Shown: positions 27,551 through 35,968 of the stretch, one piece after another
How the letters are laid out: each line of letters starts with the position of its first letter
Numbering within the stretch: position 1 is the stretch's first letter
Source of the DNA: an uncultured Porphyromonadaceae bacterium
GTDB taxonomy: Bacteria > Bacteroidota > Bacteroidia > Bacteroidales > Barnesiellaceae_A
Length of the DNA stretch: 64,000 nucleotides
Direction: 5' to 3'
Assembly (NCBI GenBank): GCA_900542255.1
Contig: UQMR01000001.1
Coordinates: 36,759-100,758, forward strand
Notes under the pieces: generated by a model
Database searches by the model: none
What the model saw: the letters and a program-made list of their open reading frames with translations, nothing else
Told to the model about the DNA's origin: nothing
Translations under genes and position numbers: made by a program

Positions 27551-30070
27551 TTATTCTGCCGTGATGGTCACACGGGCTTCGGTAAGTCCGTCGGAGGTTG
27601 CTCTCAGAGAGGCTTCGCCACGCTCGCCGTTGTTTTGCAGCACTACCAGACACTTGCCGTAGAAGGCTTTGCGATGGTTGTCCTTGAAGCGTTCCATAGA
27701 TATGGGCGACCCGTTGTCGACACCTGCAATGAAGGCATTCCCTGTGACATCGAATGTAACGTCGTTCTCGGCCAACGGGCACAAGTTGCCCTCTTTGTCG
27801 AGTATTTCTACGGTAACAAAACTCAGGTCGCGACCATCGGCATGCAGTGTTTCACGGTCGGGGGTAAGGCGTATCTGTGCCGGTTCGCCGGCTGTGCGGA
27901 TGGTTTGAGAAAGCACCTCTTTGCCATCTTTGCGTGATACGGCTCTGATTTCGCCCGGTTCAAAAGGAACCCTCCATGTCACGTGGTAGCATCCCGGTTC
28001 CTTGGTGCGAGTGCCCTGCGAGACACCGTTTACCCACAGCTCCACCTCGTCGGCTTGTCCGTAGTAGCACCACAGGTCGACAAGTTCGCCCTTCGAGTGG
28101 TTCCAATGGGGGAAGAGGTGCAGTACCGGTTTGTCGGTCCATTCGCTTTGATACATATAATATATGTCTTTGGGGAAACCGGCAAGGTCGATGATGCCGA
28201 AGTATGAGCTGCGGGCAGGAAATCCGTAGGGGGTAGGCTCGCCCAGATAGTCGAAGCCCGTCCAGATGAAAAGTCCGCTGATGAAATCGCGCTCCTTTAC
28301 CATGTGCCATGTCTTTTCGTGGGTCGACCCCCAAGGCACGTGGCAGTTGTCGTAGGATGAGCATGCAAATGTCTCGTTGTAGTAGGGAAGGTCCCAGCGT
28401 TCGGGACAGATGTATATGCTGTCTGATGGCATCCGGTAGTAGCCCCGTGTCATGATGGCAGAGGTTGCCTCGGTGACGATAAAGGGCTTGCCCGGGAAGA
28501 ATCCGGGGACAGAGTCGAACCACTCTTCGTGGTAGTTGTAGCCGATGATGTCGAGCGAGCCGGCGCGGAACAGATGGCTGTTGGGGCTGGGTTCGTTGTT
28601 GCCGGTGGTTGTGGGTCGGGGGTCGAGGTTGTTGACAATTTCACACAGGCGGCGTGTCAGCATGGAGTTCACGCTCAGGCTGTCTCCCTGCTGGGCCAAG
28701 GCGTTGGGGTCTTTCTGGAAGTTGAGCAGGAGGTTGGCCTCGGCCAGGTCGAGAGTGTCGGCATTGATGTCGGTCCATTGTTCCAGAACTTCGTTGCCGA
28801 GGCTCCACATAAATATCGACGGGTGGTTGCGGTCGCGCAGCACGAGGTCGGTGAGGTCGCGTTCGTACCAGTCGTTGAAGAAGCGCGAGTAGTCGTATGT
28901 GGTTTTGCGTTTACGCCACATGTCGAACGACTCATCCATGACGATGAATCCCATGCGGTCGCATAGGTCGAGGACTTCGGGTGCCGGCGGATTGTGCGAG
29001 CAGCGGTAGGCGTTGCACCCCATCTCTTTCAGTATTTCGAGTTGCCGTTCTATGGCGCGTTCATTGATGGCAGCTCCCAGGCATCCCAAGTCGTGGTGCA
29101 TGCACACACCCTTTATCTTCACGGGCTTGTCATTGAGGAAGAAGCCCTTCTCGGCATCGAAACGGAACGTTCTCACACCCAGTGGCGAGTCGTAGCTGTC
29201 GATGGTGCGACCGTTGGCGATGACCTGTGTCCGCACGGTGTAGAGGTAGGGGTCTTCGACCGACCAGCGATGCGGCGCTTTCAACGTGAGTTGCAGGCTG
29301 CTTTCGGCGGTGGTGTCGGCCGGTACCGTCATAGTGCCGTCGGTGTATGCTACGGTTTTACCATCGGCGTTGAGTATATAATGGGCTATCATTACTTCGG
29401 CATCTTCGTGCGAGCTGTTGCGCAGGCGTGTCGCTACATCGACGGCAGCTTGTGAGTCGCTTATCTGAGGCGTGGTTACGTAAGTGCCCCACAGGTCGAC
29501 ATGTATGGGGTCGGTCGTTACCATCCATACATGGCGGTATATGCCGCATCCGCTGTACCATCGCGAGTTGGGTTGTTCCGAGTTGTCGACACGTACGGCC
29601 ACGACGTTCTTGCCGGCACGGAGGTAGGGCGTGATGTCGCGGCGGAACGATATGTATCCGTAGGGGCGCACACCGGTAGAGTACCCGTTGACAAAGACCT
29701 CAGAGAGCATATATACGCCGTCAAAATCGAGATAGATGCGTTTGTCGGATGCAAGCAGAGCACTGTCTATGTCGAAGTGTTTGCGATACCATCCTATTCC
29801 GCCGGGAAGTGCGCCTCCGCCGGGTCCCGATGGGTTATCGGCCGAGAAGTCCCCTTCGATAGCCCAGTCGTGAGGCAGGTTGAGCTGCCGCCATTGGCTG
29901 TCGTCGAACGAGGGTTGCTCGGCTCCTGCCGCTTCGCCTAAGTGGAAACGCCAGTTGCTGTCGAAGTTGTCACGCACTCTGGGAGAGGGCGCAGGGTCGG
30001 GGAGATAGGAGCAGGCCGTCATAAGGCCGAGCACCAAAATAGAGAAGAGTTTTCCGATTTGTACTTTCAT
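27551..30070 (-). CDS. Glycoside hydrolase family 2 beta-galactosidase-like lipoprotein
   Basis: 839 residues from the ATG at 30070, which starts a lipoprotein signal (GKLFSILVLGLMTAC, C20). Domain order: jelly-roll sugar-binding (about 30-190; WRFHLGEA, GGIGWYRKHF), Ig-like (about 190-300), TIM barrel (about 305-600) and C-terminal Ig-like domains. The acid/base glutamate is E427 in MWSLGNEVLEQW and the nucleophile E534 in PFIVTEATS. GH2 members cleave beta-galactosides, beta-mannosides or beta-glucuronides; closeness to beta-galactosidases is inferred from these motifs and WTGFDYLGEPTPYGFPARSS. Likely on the envelope, degrading glycans. No SusC/SusD pair lies nearby. Confidence 0.9.
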   Translation of the reverse strand: MKVQIGKLFSILVLGLMTACSYLPDPAPSPRVRDNFDSNWRFHLGEAAGAEQPSFDDSQWRQLNLPHDWAIEGDFSADNPSGPGGGALPGGIGWYRKHFDIDSALLASDKRIYLDFDGVYMLSEVFVNGYSTGVRPYGYISFRRDITPYLRAGKNVVAVRVDNSEQPNSRWYSGCGIYRHVWMVTTDPIHVDLWGTYVTTPQISDSQAAVDVATRLRNSSHEDAEVMIAHYILNADGKTVAYTDGTMTVPADTTAESSLQLTLKAPHRWSVEDPYLYTVRTQVIANGRTIDSYDSPLGVRTFRFDAEKGFFLNDKPVKIKGVCMHHDLGCLGAAINERAIERQLEILKEMGCNAYRCSHNPPAPEVLDLCDRMGFIVMDESFDMWRKRKTTYDYSRFFNDWYERDLTDLVLRDRNHPSIFMWSLGNEVLEQWTDINADTLDLAEANLLLNFQKDPNALAQQGDSLSVNSMLTRRLCEIVNNLDPRPTTTGNNEPSPNSHLFRAGSLDIIGYNYHEEWFDSVPGFFPGKPFIVTEATSAIMTRGYYRMPSDSIYICPERWDLPYYNETFACSSYDNCHVPWGSTHEKTWHMVKERDFISGLFIWTGFDYLGEPTPYGFPARSSYFGIIDLAGFPKDIYYMYQSEWTDKPVLHLFPHWNHSKGELVDLWCYYGQADEVELWVNGVSQGTRTKEPGCYHVTWRVPFEPGEIRAVSRKDGKEVLSQTIRTAGEPAQIRLTPDRETLHADGRDLSFVTVEILDKEGNLCPLAENDVTFDVTGNAFIAGVDNGSPISMERFKDNHRKAFYGKCLVVLQNNGERGEASLRATSDGLTEARVTITAE

Positions 30071-30192
30071 AAGTGTATAGATTGAAGGTTGTCTGTGCAA
30101 ATAAAAAAGGTTGGCAGACTGCATGAAACAAATCTCAGAATGAGAGTCGGATGCTCTTGTTGCCGATTCCGTAAATGTTCTTTTGTTTGCTA

Positions 30193-30200
30193 CAAATATA
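30193..30200 (-). promoter_or_regulatory. -7 box of the beta-galactosidase gene
   Basis: TATATTTG on the minus strand, 122 bases before the ATG at 30070. No matching -33 box. Together with the rsgA promoters it accounts for most of the 368-base gap 30071-30438, which holds no other gene. Confidence 0.4.
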
Positions 30201-30311
30201 GTATTTATTGTTAAATCGGTGAGGATAAAATGAGACTTGTTTTGTTTCTGCCACTTCTCTCTTTTGTATGGGAGAGCCCCCGGAGGGAGATGTGCGAAAA
30301 ACGAGATATGT

Positions 30312-30356
30312 TTTGCTTCCTGCCGGCCTTTTACCTATCTTTGGATAAGATAGGTA
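30312..30356 (+). promoter_or_regulatory. Promoter overlapping a 10-bp inverted repeat, upstream of rsgA
   Basis: TTTG (30312-30315), 20 bases, TATCTTTG (30336-30343): exact consensus. The -7 box lies inside a perfect inverted repeat, TACCTATCTT (30332-30341) and AAGATAGGTA (30347-30356), spacer of 5. The repeat covers the -7 box and the start-site region, as an operator would. Confidence 0.6.
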
Positions 30357-30410
30357 GCGGCTCGGCATAAAAAATCAAGCCAACTTGTTTTTTCTGCGCT
30401 CGCCTTTCAT

Positions 30411-30418
30411 TATCTTTG
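30411..30418 (+). promoter_or_regulatory. Second -7 box, proximal to rsgA
   Basis: TATCTTTG, 20 bases before the rsgA ATG, with CTTG at 30384-30387 as a possible but widely spaced (23 bases) -33 box. Confidence 0.5.
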
Positions 30419-30438
30419 TTTGATAAATATGTGATAGC

Positions 30439-31374
30439 ATGACACAAGGTATAGTTGTGAAGAGTACAGGAAGCTGGTACACTGTGAAAACCGACGATGG
30501 CAGGTTCTTGGATTGTAAAGTGAAAGGCGTGTTTCGTTTGCGAGGCATCCGCAGTACCAACCCTGTCGCTGTGGGCGATTGTGTACGCGTGACTGTCGGG
30601 CAAGACAACTCGGCCTATATCAAGGAGGTGGAGCCCCGGCGCAACTATATTGTACGCAGGGCCTCGAATTTGTCGAAAGAGAGTCACATCATAGCCGCCA
30701 ATATAGACTTGGCCATGCTCGTTATCACCATCGAGCATCCGCGCACCAACCTCATTTTCGTAGACCGTTTCTTGGCTACGGCCGAGGCTTACGGTGTGCC
30801 GGCCTGTATTATCATAAACAAGAGTGACCTTTATGAAGGAGATGTGATGGAGTATGCGCTTGGCGTCAAGTATCTATACAACACCATAGGATATGCGACA
30901 GAGCTTGTGTCGGCCGCAACGGGCGAGGGCTTGGAATGGGTCAGGGAGCATTTGCGCGGCAAACTTACGCTTTTCTCGGGGAACTCGGGTGTGGGAAAAT
31001 CTTCGTTGATAAACAATCTCATCCCGGGATTGAATCTGAAAACAGGAGAGCTCTCGGTCCAACACGATATGGGCATGCACACAACAACCTATTCCGAGAT
31101 GTATCCTTTGCCCGAGGGGGGATATATCATAGATACGCCCGGCATCAAGGGCTTTGGTACCATCGACTTCGACCCCGCCACGGTGGCTCACTATTTCCCC
31201 GAAATCTTTGCCGTTTCACACGATTGCCGCTTCAATAACTGTACGCACCGTAACGAGCCCGGATGCGCCGTATTGAAGGCATTGGAGGAGCATTATATCA
31301 GCGAGTCGCGCTACGCCTCCTACCTGAGCATCATAGAAGACCACGAAGACGGCAAATATCGGACGGGGTATTAG
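30439..31374 (+). CDS. rsgA: Ribosome small subunit-dependent GTPase A
   Basis: 311 residues. RsgA is a circularly permuted GTPase that checks late 30S assembly. The permuted order is clear: N-terminal OB fold (GIVVKSTGSWYTVKTDDGRF), G4 NKSD at 127-130, G1 GNSGVGKS at 181-188, G3 DTPG at 232-235, then the C-terminal zinc site C263, C268, H270 and C276 (CRFNNCTHRNEPGC). All elements are present. It has two candidate promoters upstream. Confidence 0.97.
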   Translation: MTQGIVVKSTGSWYTVKTDDGRFLDCKVKGVFRLRGIRSTNPVAVGDCVRVTVGQDNSAYIKEVEPRRNYIVRRASNLSKESHIIAANIDLAMLVITIEHPRTNLIFVDRFLATAEAYGVPACIIINKSDLYEGDVMEYALGVKYLYNTIGYATELVSAATGEGLEWVREHLRGKLTLFSGNSGVGKSSLINNLIPGLNLKTGELSVQHDMGMHTTTYSEMYPLPEGGYIIDTPGIKGFGTIDFDPATVAHYFPEIFAVSHDCRFNNCTHRNEPGCAVLKALEEHYISESRYASYLSIIEDHEDGKYRTGY

Positions 31375-31489
31375 TCTGTTATTATAATGTTTCAGTGTGT
31401 GTTACGGCGGGATGCCATGTGACGGACGTATGCTGTCTGTCGGCCGTAATCGGTATGCCGCGGGGTATGTTGTAGATAAGTATAGGGAT

Positions 31490-31523
31490 AAAAAAAGAGT
31501 CGCTACCCGATAGGTAACGGCTC
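31490..31523 (-). terminator. Terminator of the Cys-rich lipoprotein gene
   Basis: Minus strand: stem GAGCCGTTACC / GGTAGCGACTC (one mismatch, one wobble, loop of 5) followed by seven T. It lies 23 bases after the stop at 31547. Confidence 0.8.
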
Positions 31524-31546
31524 AACTTCCTTTGTCTCTGTCGCAA

Positions 31547-31768
31547 TTATTCAGCAACAACAGCCGAGTCGGTAGCAGCTACTTCTGCGCCGCAGTTGCC
31601 GGTGCAAGAATCGCAAGCGCAAGAATCGCAAGCGCAAGCAACTTCTTCTACAACAGTCTCAACAGCTACAGTATCCTCTGTAACTTCAGTAGCTTCGCTT
31701 GCTTTGTTTGTGCAAGCAGCCAATGAAACTGCGCATGCAACAGCGAAGAATAATACTAACTTTTTCAT
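31547..31768 (-). CDS. Small Cys-rich acidic lipoprotein
   Basis: 73 residues. A lipoprotein signal (KKLVLFFAVACAVSLAAC, lipobox cysteine C19) is followed by an acidic, low-complexity tail of Glu, Val, Thr and Ala, interrupted by a cysteine cluster VACACDSCACDSCTGNCG with seven cysteines in about 18 residues. The cluster contains a duplicated ACDSC unit. Bacteroidota genomes carry similar short acidic lipoproteins without cysteines; the cysteine block is unusual and could bind metal or form disulfides. A strong -7 box lies at 31818-31825 and a terminator follows, so this is a real stand-alone transcript. Function unknown. Confidence 0.8.
   Translation of the reverse strand: MKKLVLFFAVACAVSLAACTNKASEATEVTEDTVAVETVVEEVACACDSCACDSCTGNCGAEVAATDSAVVAE
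31606..31635. repeat. Perfect tandem 15-bp duplication inside the Cys-rich lipoprotein gene
   Basis: Two adjacent identical copies (31606-31620 and 31621-31635) of AAGAATCGCAAGCGC. In frame, it duplicates the five-residue unit with two cysteines. Confidence 0.9.
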
Positions 31769-31817
31769 TTTTGTTTAATTAAAGATAAAACAATAACTTG
31801 TAGTTTCAAAAACGCCT

Positions 31818-31825
31818 CAAAGGTA
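31818..31825 (-). promoter_or_regulatory. -7 box of the Cys-rich lipoprotein gene
   Basis: TACCTTTG on the minus strand, 50 bases before the ATG; GTTG lies 23 bases further upstream. Confidence 0.6.
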
Positions 31826-31911
31826 GATATTATTTTTTTAATATATATCAACTTAATGTGGTTTTTTTTGTCAATATCTATAAAAAAATGGTTTTCTACC
31901 TTACTCGGGGG

Positions 31912-33573
31912 CTATTTATTGTATAAATATCGTTTTATACTCCGTTTCGGGGTCTTTTCAAACTCTTCGCGATGTATTTCTATGGCCGTTATTTTTTCAT
32001 ACGGCGCTACTATCTCGTTCACTTGCAAGCGGTTTCTTTCCATGATTTCGTCGAGTTCGCTTTCTGCCAGTCCGTCTGTATTTAGGCTTTCATAATCGGG
32101 TACGATAAGAGCAACGAGTTTGCTGTTTCGCTCTACGACGAGGCTTTCGGCCACGTAGGGCATATTGTTGATTTTGGCCTCTATGATTTCGGGGTATATG
32201 TTCTGTCCGTTTGCGCCGAGGAGCATTGTTTTGCTTCTCCCTTTTATAAATATCGTCCCGTCGTGACTTATACTGCCTACATCGCCGGTGTGCAACCAGC
32301 CGTCGCAGTCGATGACTTGGCGTGTGGCTTGCTCGTTTTTGTAGTATCCTATCATTACGTGTTCGCCGCGTACACATATCTCGCCAGTCTCGCTTGTGCT
32401 GCTGTCGGGAATTGTTTTAGTCTCTACGTAGCCGTGCAGGGTGCGGCCCGAAGAGGAGGCAATAAACTCGCGGTGGGGTGTGTAGCTGATAAGCGGGGCG
32501 CATTCGGTCATGCCGTAACCTACGGTGAACGGGAATTTTATTTTGCGTAAGAAACTCTCTACCTCGGCATTGAGGGGTGCGCCTCCTACGATGACCTCTT
32601 CAAAGGCTCCGCCCAAGGCCTGTATGAGCTTGTTGTTTATCCGGTTGAAGATGATGCTGTTCAGTATGGGTATGCGCAGGGCAATACGCATGGCGGGCTT
32701 GCTGATGAGCGGTTGCAGTTGCTTGCGGTATATCTTTTCCAATACGAGCGGCACGCAGATAATGAGGTGCGGTTTTACCTCGGCAAGGGCCTTTACCAAT
32801 ATCTTGGGCGATGGTATTTTGCCCAAGAGGGTGATGTGTGAACCCGTGGCCAGCGGTACGAGAAAATCGAAAGCGCAACCGTAGGCATGCGCCAACGGCA
32901 GGAACGAGAGGCAGCGGCTGTTGCGATAATGCAGGTGGGAACGGACGCCGAACATGACATTGCCGGCAAAATTGTTGCCCGAGAGCATCACGCCTTTGCT
33001 GAATCCGGTAGTCCCCGATGTGTAGTTGATAACGGCAAGTTCTTCGTTGCCATTGTCGGCATATACGATGTCATCGGGTGTGAAACCTGCGGGATAGGTT
33101 GCTGCAAATAGCTCTGTAAGTTCGGCCAGATATTGGGCGGTTTTCTCACCTTCGCGTTGGAAGAGGCACGCCCAGTTGTCTATCGATATGGCAGCTCTTA
33201 TCTGAGTCAAGTCCGTAGGGTCGATGTGTGTCCAAATGGAGTCGTTGATGAAAAGAAGAACAGAGTCGGAGTGATTGACAATATGGCAAATATCTTGCGG
33301 GTTGAAATCCTGCAAAATAGGCACAAGTACGGCTCCGTAAGTAATTGTCGCCATATAGACGATGCACCATTGCGGTGTATTTTTTCCTACGAGGGCTATC
33401 TTGTCGCCCTTCTTTATGCCGCATTTGCGCAGCAATATATGTATTTTGGCAATCTCTTCTGCCAACTCTTTATAATGCAGGGTGCGTTTTGTACTGTAAT
33501 CGGTGAGTGCAGGCAAATCCCAATTTTGGCGGAAGCTGTCTTCATAAATTTGTATAAAACGTTCTTCAATCAT
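31912..33573 (-). CDS. AMP-forming acyl-CoA synthetase/ligase
   Basis: 553 residues of the ANL superfamily. The phosphate-binding motif is NYTSGTTGFSKGVMLSG, the A5 motif VGYGMTECAPLIS, then GEICVRGEHVMIGYYKN, DGWLHTGDVG, KTMLLGANGQNIYPE and the A10 lysine region EKTPKRSIKRYLY at the C-terminus. It activates a carboxylate, most likely a long-chain fatty acid, to its CoA thioester; the related Bacteroidota proteins are annotated long-chain-fatty-acid CoA ligases. Slightly short compared with FadD (about 560). A -7 type TATTTTTG is at 33630-33623. Confidence 0.9.
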   Translation of the reverse strand: MIEERFIQIYEDSFRQNWDLPALTDYSTKRTLHYKELAEEIAKIHILLRKCGIKKGDKIALVGKNTPQWCIVYMATITYGAVLVPILQDFNPQDICHIVNHSDSVLLFINDSIWTHIDPTDLTQIRAAISIDNWACLFQREGEKTAQYLAELTELFAATYPAGFTPDDIVYADNGNEELAVINYTSGTTGFSKGVMLSGNNFAGNVMFGVRSHLHYRNSRCLSFLPLAHAYGCAFDFLVPLATGSHITLLGKIPSPKILVKALAEVKPHLIICVPLVLEKIYRKQLQPLISKPAMRIALRIPILNSIIFNRINNKLIQALGGAFEEVIVGGAPLNAEVESFLRKIKFPFTVGYGMTECAPLISYTPHREFIASSSGRTLHGYVETKTIPDSSTSETGEICVRGEHVMIGYYKNEQATRQVIDCDGWLHTGDVGSISHDGTIFIKGRSKTMLLGANGQNIYPEIIEAKINNMPYVAESLVVERNSKLVALIVPDYESLNTDGLAESELDEIMERNRLQVNEIVAPYEKITAIEIHREEFEKTPKRSIKRYLYNK

Positions 33574-33705
33574 GTTGATTTAGTTCAGTCCTTCGTTCAA
33601 GTTTTCGTGATATTTCGGAGCGCAAAAATAAGGAAAGTTTTTAGTTTTAGGTGATTGATAAGCTAACTATTCGCTTTGCCGGGCATAATTTACGCACAAA
33701 ATGCC

Positions 33706-33713
33706 TACCTTTG
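33706..33713 (+). promoter_or_regulatory. -7 box of the mtaB operon
   Basis: TACCTTTG, 21 bases before the ATG at 33735. Confidence 0.55.
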
Positions 33714-33734
33714 GGCAAAATTTAGAGGCTGCTC

Positions 33735-35063
33735 ATGATAGATAACACCGTTTTTCAGGATAAGACTGCCGTTTATTATACGTTGGGCTGCAAGCTCAAT
33801 TTTGCGGAGACGTCTACTTTGGGACAATTAATAGCCGAGCAGGGTATCAGAAAAGCCCGCCCCGGCGAAAAGGCCGACTTGTGTGTGATAAATACCTGCT
33901 CGGTCACCGAGCTGGCCGACAAGAAGTGCCGTCAGGCCATACGCCGCATTGCCCGCAAGCATCCCGGTGCCTTTGTTGTCGTTACGGGTTGCTATGCGCA
34001 GCTGAAAAGCGATGAGGTGGCATCGATGCCCGAGGTGGATTTGGTGTTGGGAGCCGAACAGAAACTGGACTTGCCCAAGTATCTGCCCCTGTTGGACCAG
34101 CCCGGGCACGAGCCCTGTATCGTTACGCCGTGGAAAGAGATTGCCGCTTTCTCTCCCTCCTGCTCGCGGGGAGACCGCACCCGTTATTTCCTGAAAGTGC
34201 AAGATGGTTGTGATTACTTCTGCACCTATTGCACCATCCCTATGGCGCGGGGGCGCAGCCGCTGCGGAAGTGTGGCGCAACTTACCGAGCAGGCGCGTCA
34301 GGTTGCAGCCGAGGGCGGAAAGGAGATTGTCATTACGGGCGTCAACATAGGCGATTTCGGGAAACGTACCGGCGAAACATTTCTCTCCTTGATAGAGTCG
34401 CTCGACGAGGTGGAGGGGATAGAGCGTTACCGCATCTCCTCTATCGAGCCCGATTTGCTCACCGATGAGATTATTGCCTTTGTAGCCTCTTCCAAACGTT
34501 TCTGTCCGCACTTCCATATTCCGCTGCAATCGGGAAGCGACCCGGTATTACGCCTCATGAGGAGGCACTACGATACCGCCCTGTTTGCCGACAAGGTCTC
34601 GGCCATCAAACGATATATGCCTCATGCCTTTATCGGTGTGGATGTCATTGCCGGCATGAGGGGCGAGACCGATGAGCTTTTCGAAGAGGGGTACCGTTTT
34701 ATTGCGTCGCTCGATGTCTCGCAGTTGCATGCCTTTACCTACTCCGAACGTCCCAATACCCGGGCTCTTGCCATAGAGCCGGTTGTGCCTGTTCCGGTGC
34801 GGCACGAGCGGTGTAACCGGCTGATAGAGCTCTCGGAGCAGAAGCTGCACGATTTCTATGCACAGTATGTGGGCAGTGTGCGGCAAGTGCTTTTCGAGCA
34901 GCCTGCCAAGGGGCATCCCATGCACGGTTTTACCGACAATTATATTCGTGTAGAGATGCCTGTGGCCGCCGATGCAGTCAATACGGTACGTTCTGTTGTA
35001 TTGGGCGGCAGCAATGAGCAGGGCGATGCCCTTACAGCTCGTTTTACAGAGGAGGCGATATGA
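33735..35063 (+). CDS. mtaB: tRNA (N6-threonylcarbamoyladenosine-37) C2-methylthiotransferase
   Basis: 442 residues. MtaB converts t6A to ms2t6A at position 37 of tRNAs reading ANN codons. The N-terminal MTTase domain supplies three iron-sulfur cysteines, C19 (TLGCKLNFAE), C55 (INTCSVT) and C86 (VTGCYAQ); the radical SAM site is C159, C163 and C166 (QDGCDYFCTYCTIP). TRAM-like sequence is at the C-terminus. The form TLGCKLN with INTCSVT favours MtaB over MiaB or RimO. Its stop overlaps the next start by 4 bases (ATGA). Confidence 0.95.
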   Translation: MIDNTVFQDKTAVYYTLGCKLNFAETSTLGQLIAEQGIRKARPGEKADLCVINTCSVTELADKKCRQAIRRIARKHPGAFVVVTGCYAQLKSDEVASMPEVDLVLGAEQKLDLPKYLPLLDQPGHEPCIVTPWKEIAAFSPSCSRGDRTRYFLKVQDGCDYFCTYCTIPMARGRSRCGSVAQLTEQARQVAAEGGKEIVITGVNIGDFGKRTGETFLSLIESLDEVEGIERYRISSIEPDLLTDEIIAFVASSKRFCPHFHIPLQSGSDPVLRLMRRHYDTALFADKVSAIKRYMPHAFIGVDVIAGMRGETDELFEEGYRFIASLDVSQLHAFTYSERPNTRALAIEPVVPVPVRHERCNRLIELSEQKLHDFYAQYVGSVRQVLFEQPAKGHPMHGFTDNYIRVEMPVAADAVNTVRSVVLGGSNEQGDALTARFTEEAI

Positions 35064-35962
35064 AGCATATAGTGGAAAATACGGCTTATTATTTGCTCTA
35101 CGGCTTGTTGTATATGTTTGCGTTGTTGCCCATGACGCTGCTGTACCTGCTGAGTGATGTGTTGTATTATGCCGTATATTATATAATAAGGTATAGGCGT
35201 AAAGTGGTACGCCAAAACATTGCGATGGCTTTCCCCGAGAAAGACGAGAGCGAGCGTCGCGTCATAGAGCGCCGGTTCTTCCATTTTCTCATCGATTATG
35301 TAGTGGAAACCATCAAGGTATTGCACATCAGCGATGCCGGGATGAAACGGCGCATGCGCTTCGAAAATGCCGGGTTGATAGACCGCCTGACGGGCGAAGG
35401 CCGCTCTGTCATATTGTTGCTGGGTCACTATGGTAACTGGGAGTGGATACCGTCGCTTACCCTGTGGTGCGACAGCAGCCGTTTTGTGGGAGGGCAGATA
35501 TATCGTCCGTTGCGGAATCGTTGTTTCGACCGCCTCTTTCTGCATCTGCGCACCCGGTTCGGGACCGAATGCATCGCCAAGAAAGATACTTTGCGTGTGT
35601 TGCTCCAACACAAGCGTGCCGGGAAACCTTTTGTCACCGGTTTTATGGCCGACCAGACACCCTCGCCCGCCAATATACACCACTGGGTTACGTTTATGGG
35701 TATGCCTACGCCGGTACTTACCGGATATGAGACGTTGGCGCGCAAGCTCGATGCCGCTATCGTCTATATCGATGTAGAGGTCTTGTCGCGAGGCCGTTAT
35801 AGGGCCACTTTCAAGTTGGCCGAGGAGCATCCTGTCGCAACCGAAGGTTTCCCCGTGGCCGACCGTTACATGGCTGCCATGGAGCATACCATTCGCCGTG
35901 CGCCCCATGCGTGGTTGTGGACACATAAAAGATGGAAACATTCTCATCTGTTTGTAAAATAG
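35060..35962 (+). CDS. Lysophospholipid / lipid A acyltransferase (LpxL/HtrB-like)
   Basis: 300 residues. One N-terminal membrane segment (LLYGLLYMFALLPMTLLYLL), then the catalytic H-x4-E motif GHYGNWEW at about 123-130 and the downstream FMADQTPSPANIHHW and PVLTGYETLARKLDAAIVY regions of the LpxL family. It probably adds a secondary acyl chain to lipid A at the inner membrane. Translationally coupled to mtaB and followed 6 bases later by a glycosyltransferase, a common Bacteroidales arrangement. Confidence 0.92.
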   Translation: MKHIVENTAYYLLYGLLYMFALLPMTLLYLLSDVLYYAVYYIIRYRRKVVRQNIAMAFPEKDESERRVIERRFFHFLIDYVVETIKVLHISDAGMKRRMRFENAGLIDRLTGEGRSVILLLGHYGNWEWIPSLTLWCDSSRFVGGQIYRPLRNRCFDRLFLHLRTRFGTECIAKKDTLRVLLQHKRAGKPFVTGFMADQTPSPANIHHWVTFMGMPTPVLTGYETLARKLDAAIVYIDVEVLSRGRYRATFKLAEEHPVATEGFPVADRYMAAMEHTIRRAPHAWLWTHKRWKHSHLFVK

Positions 35963-35968
35963 TACGAT

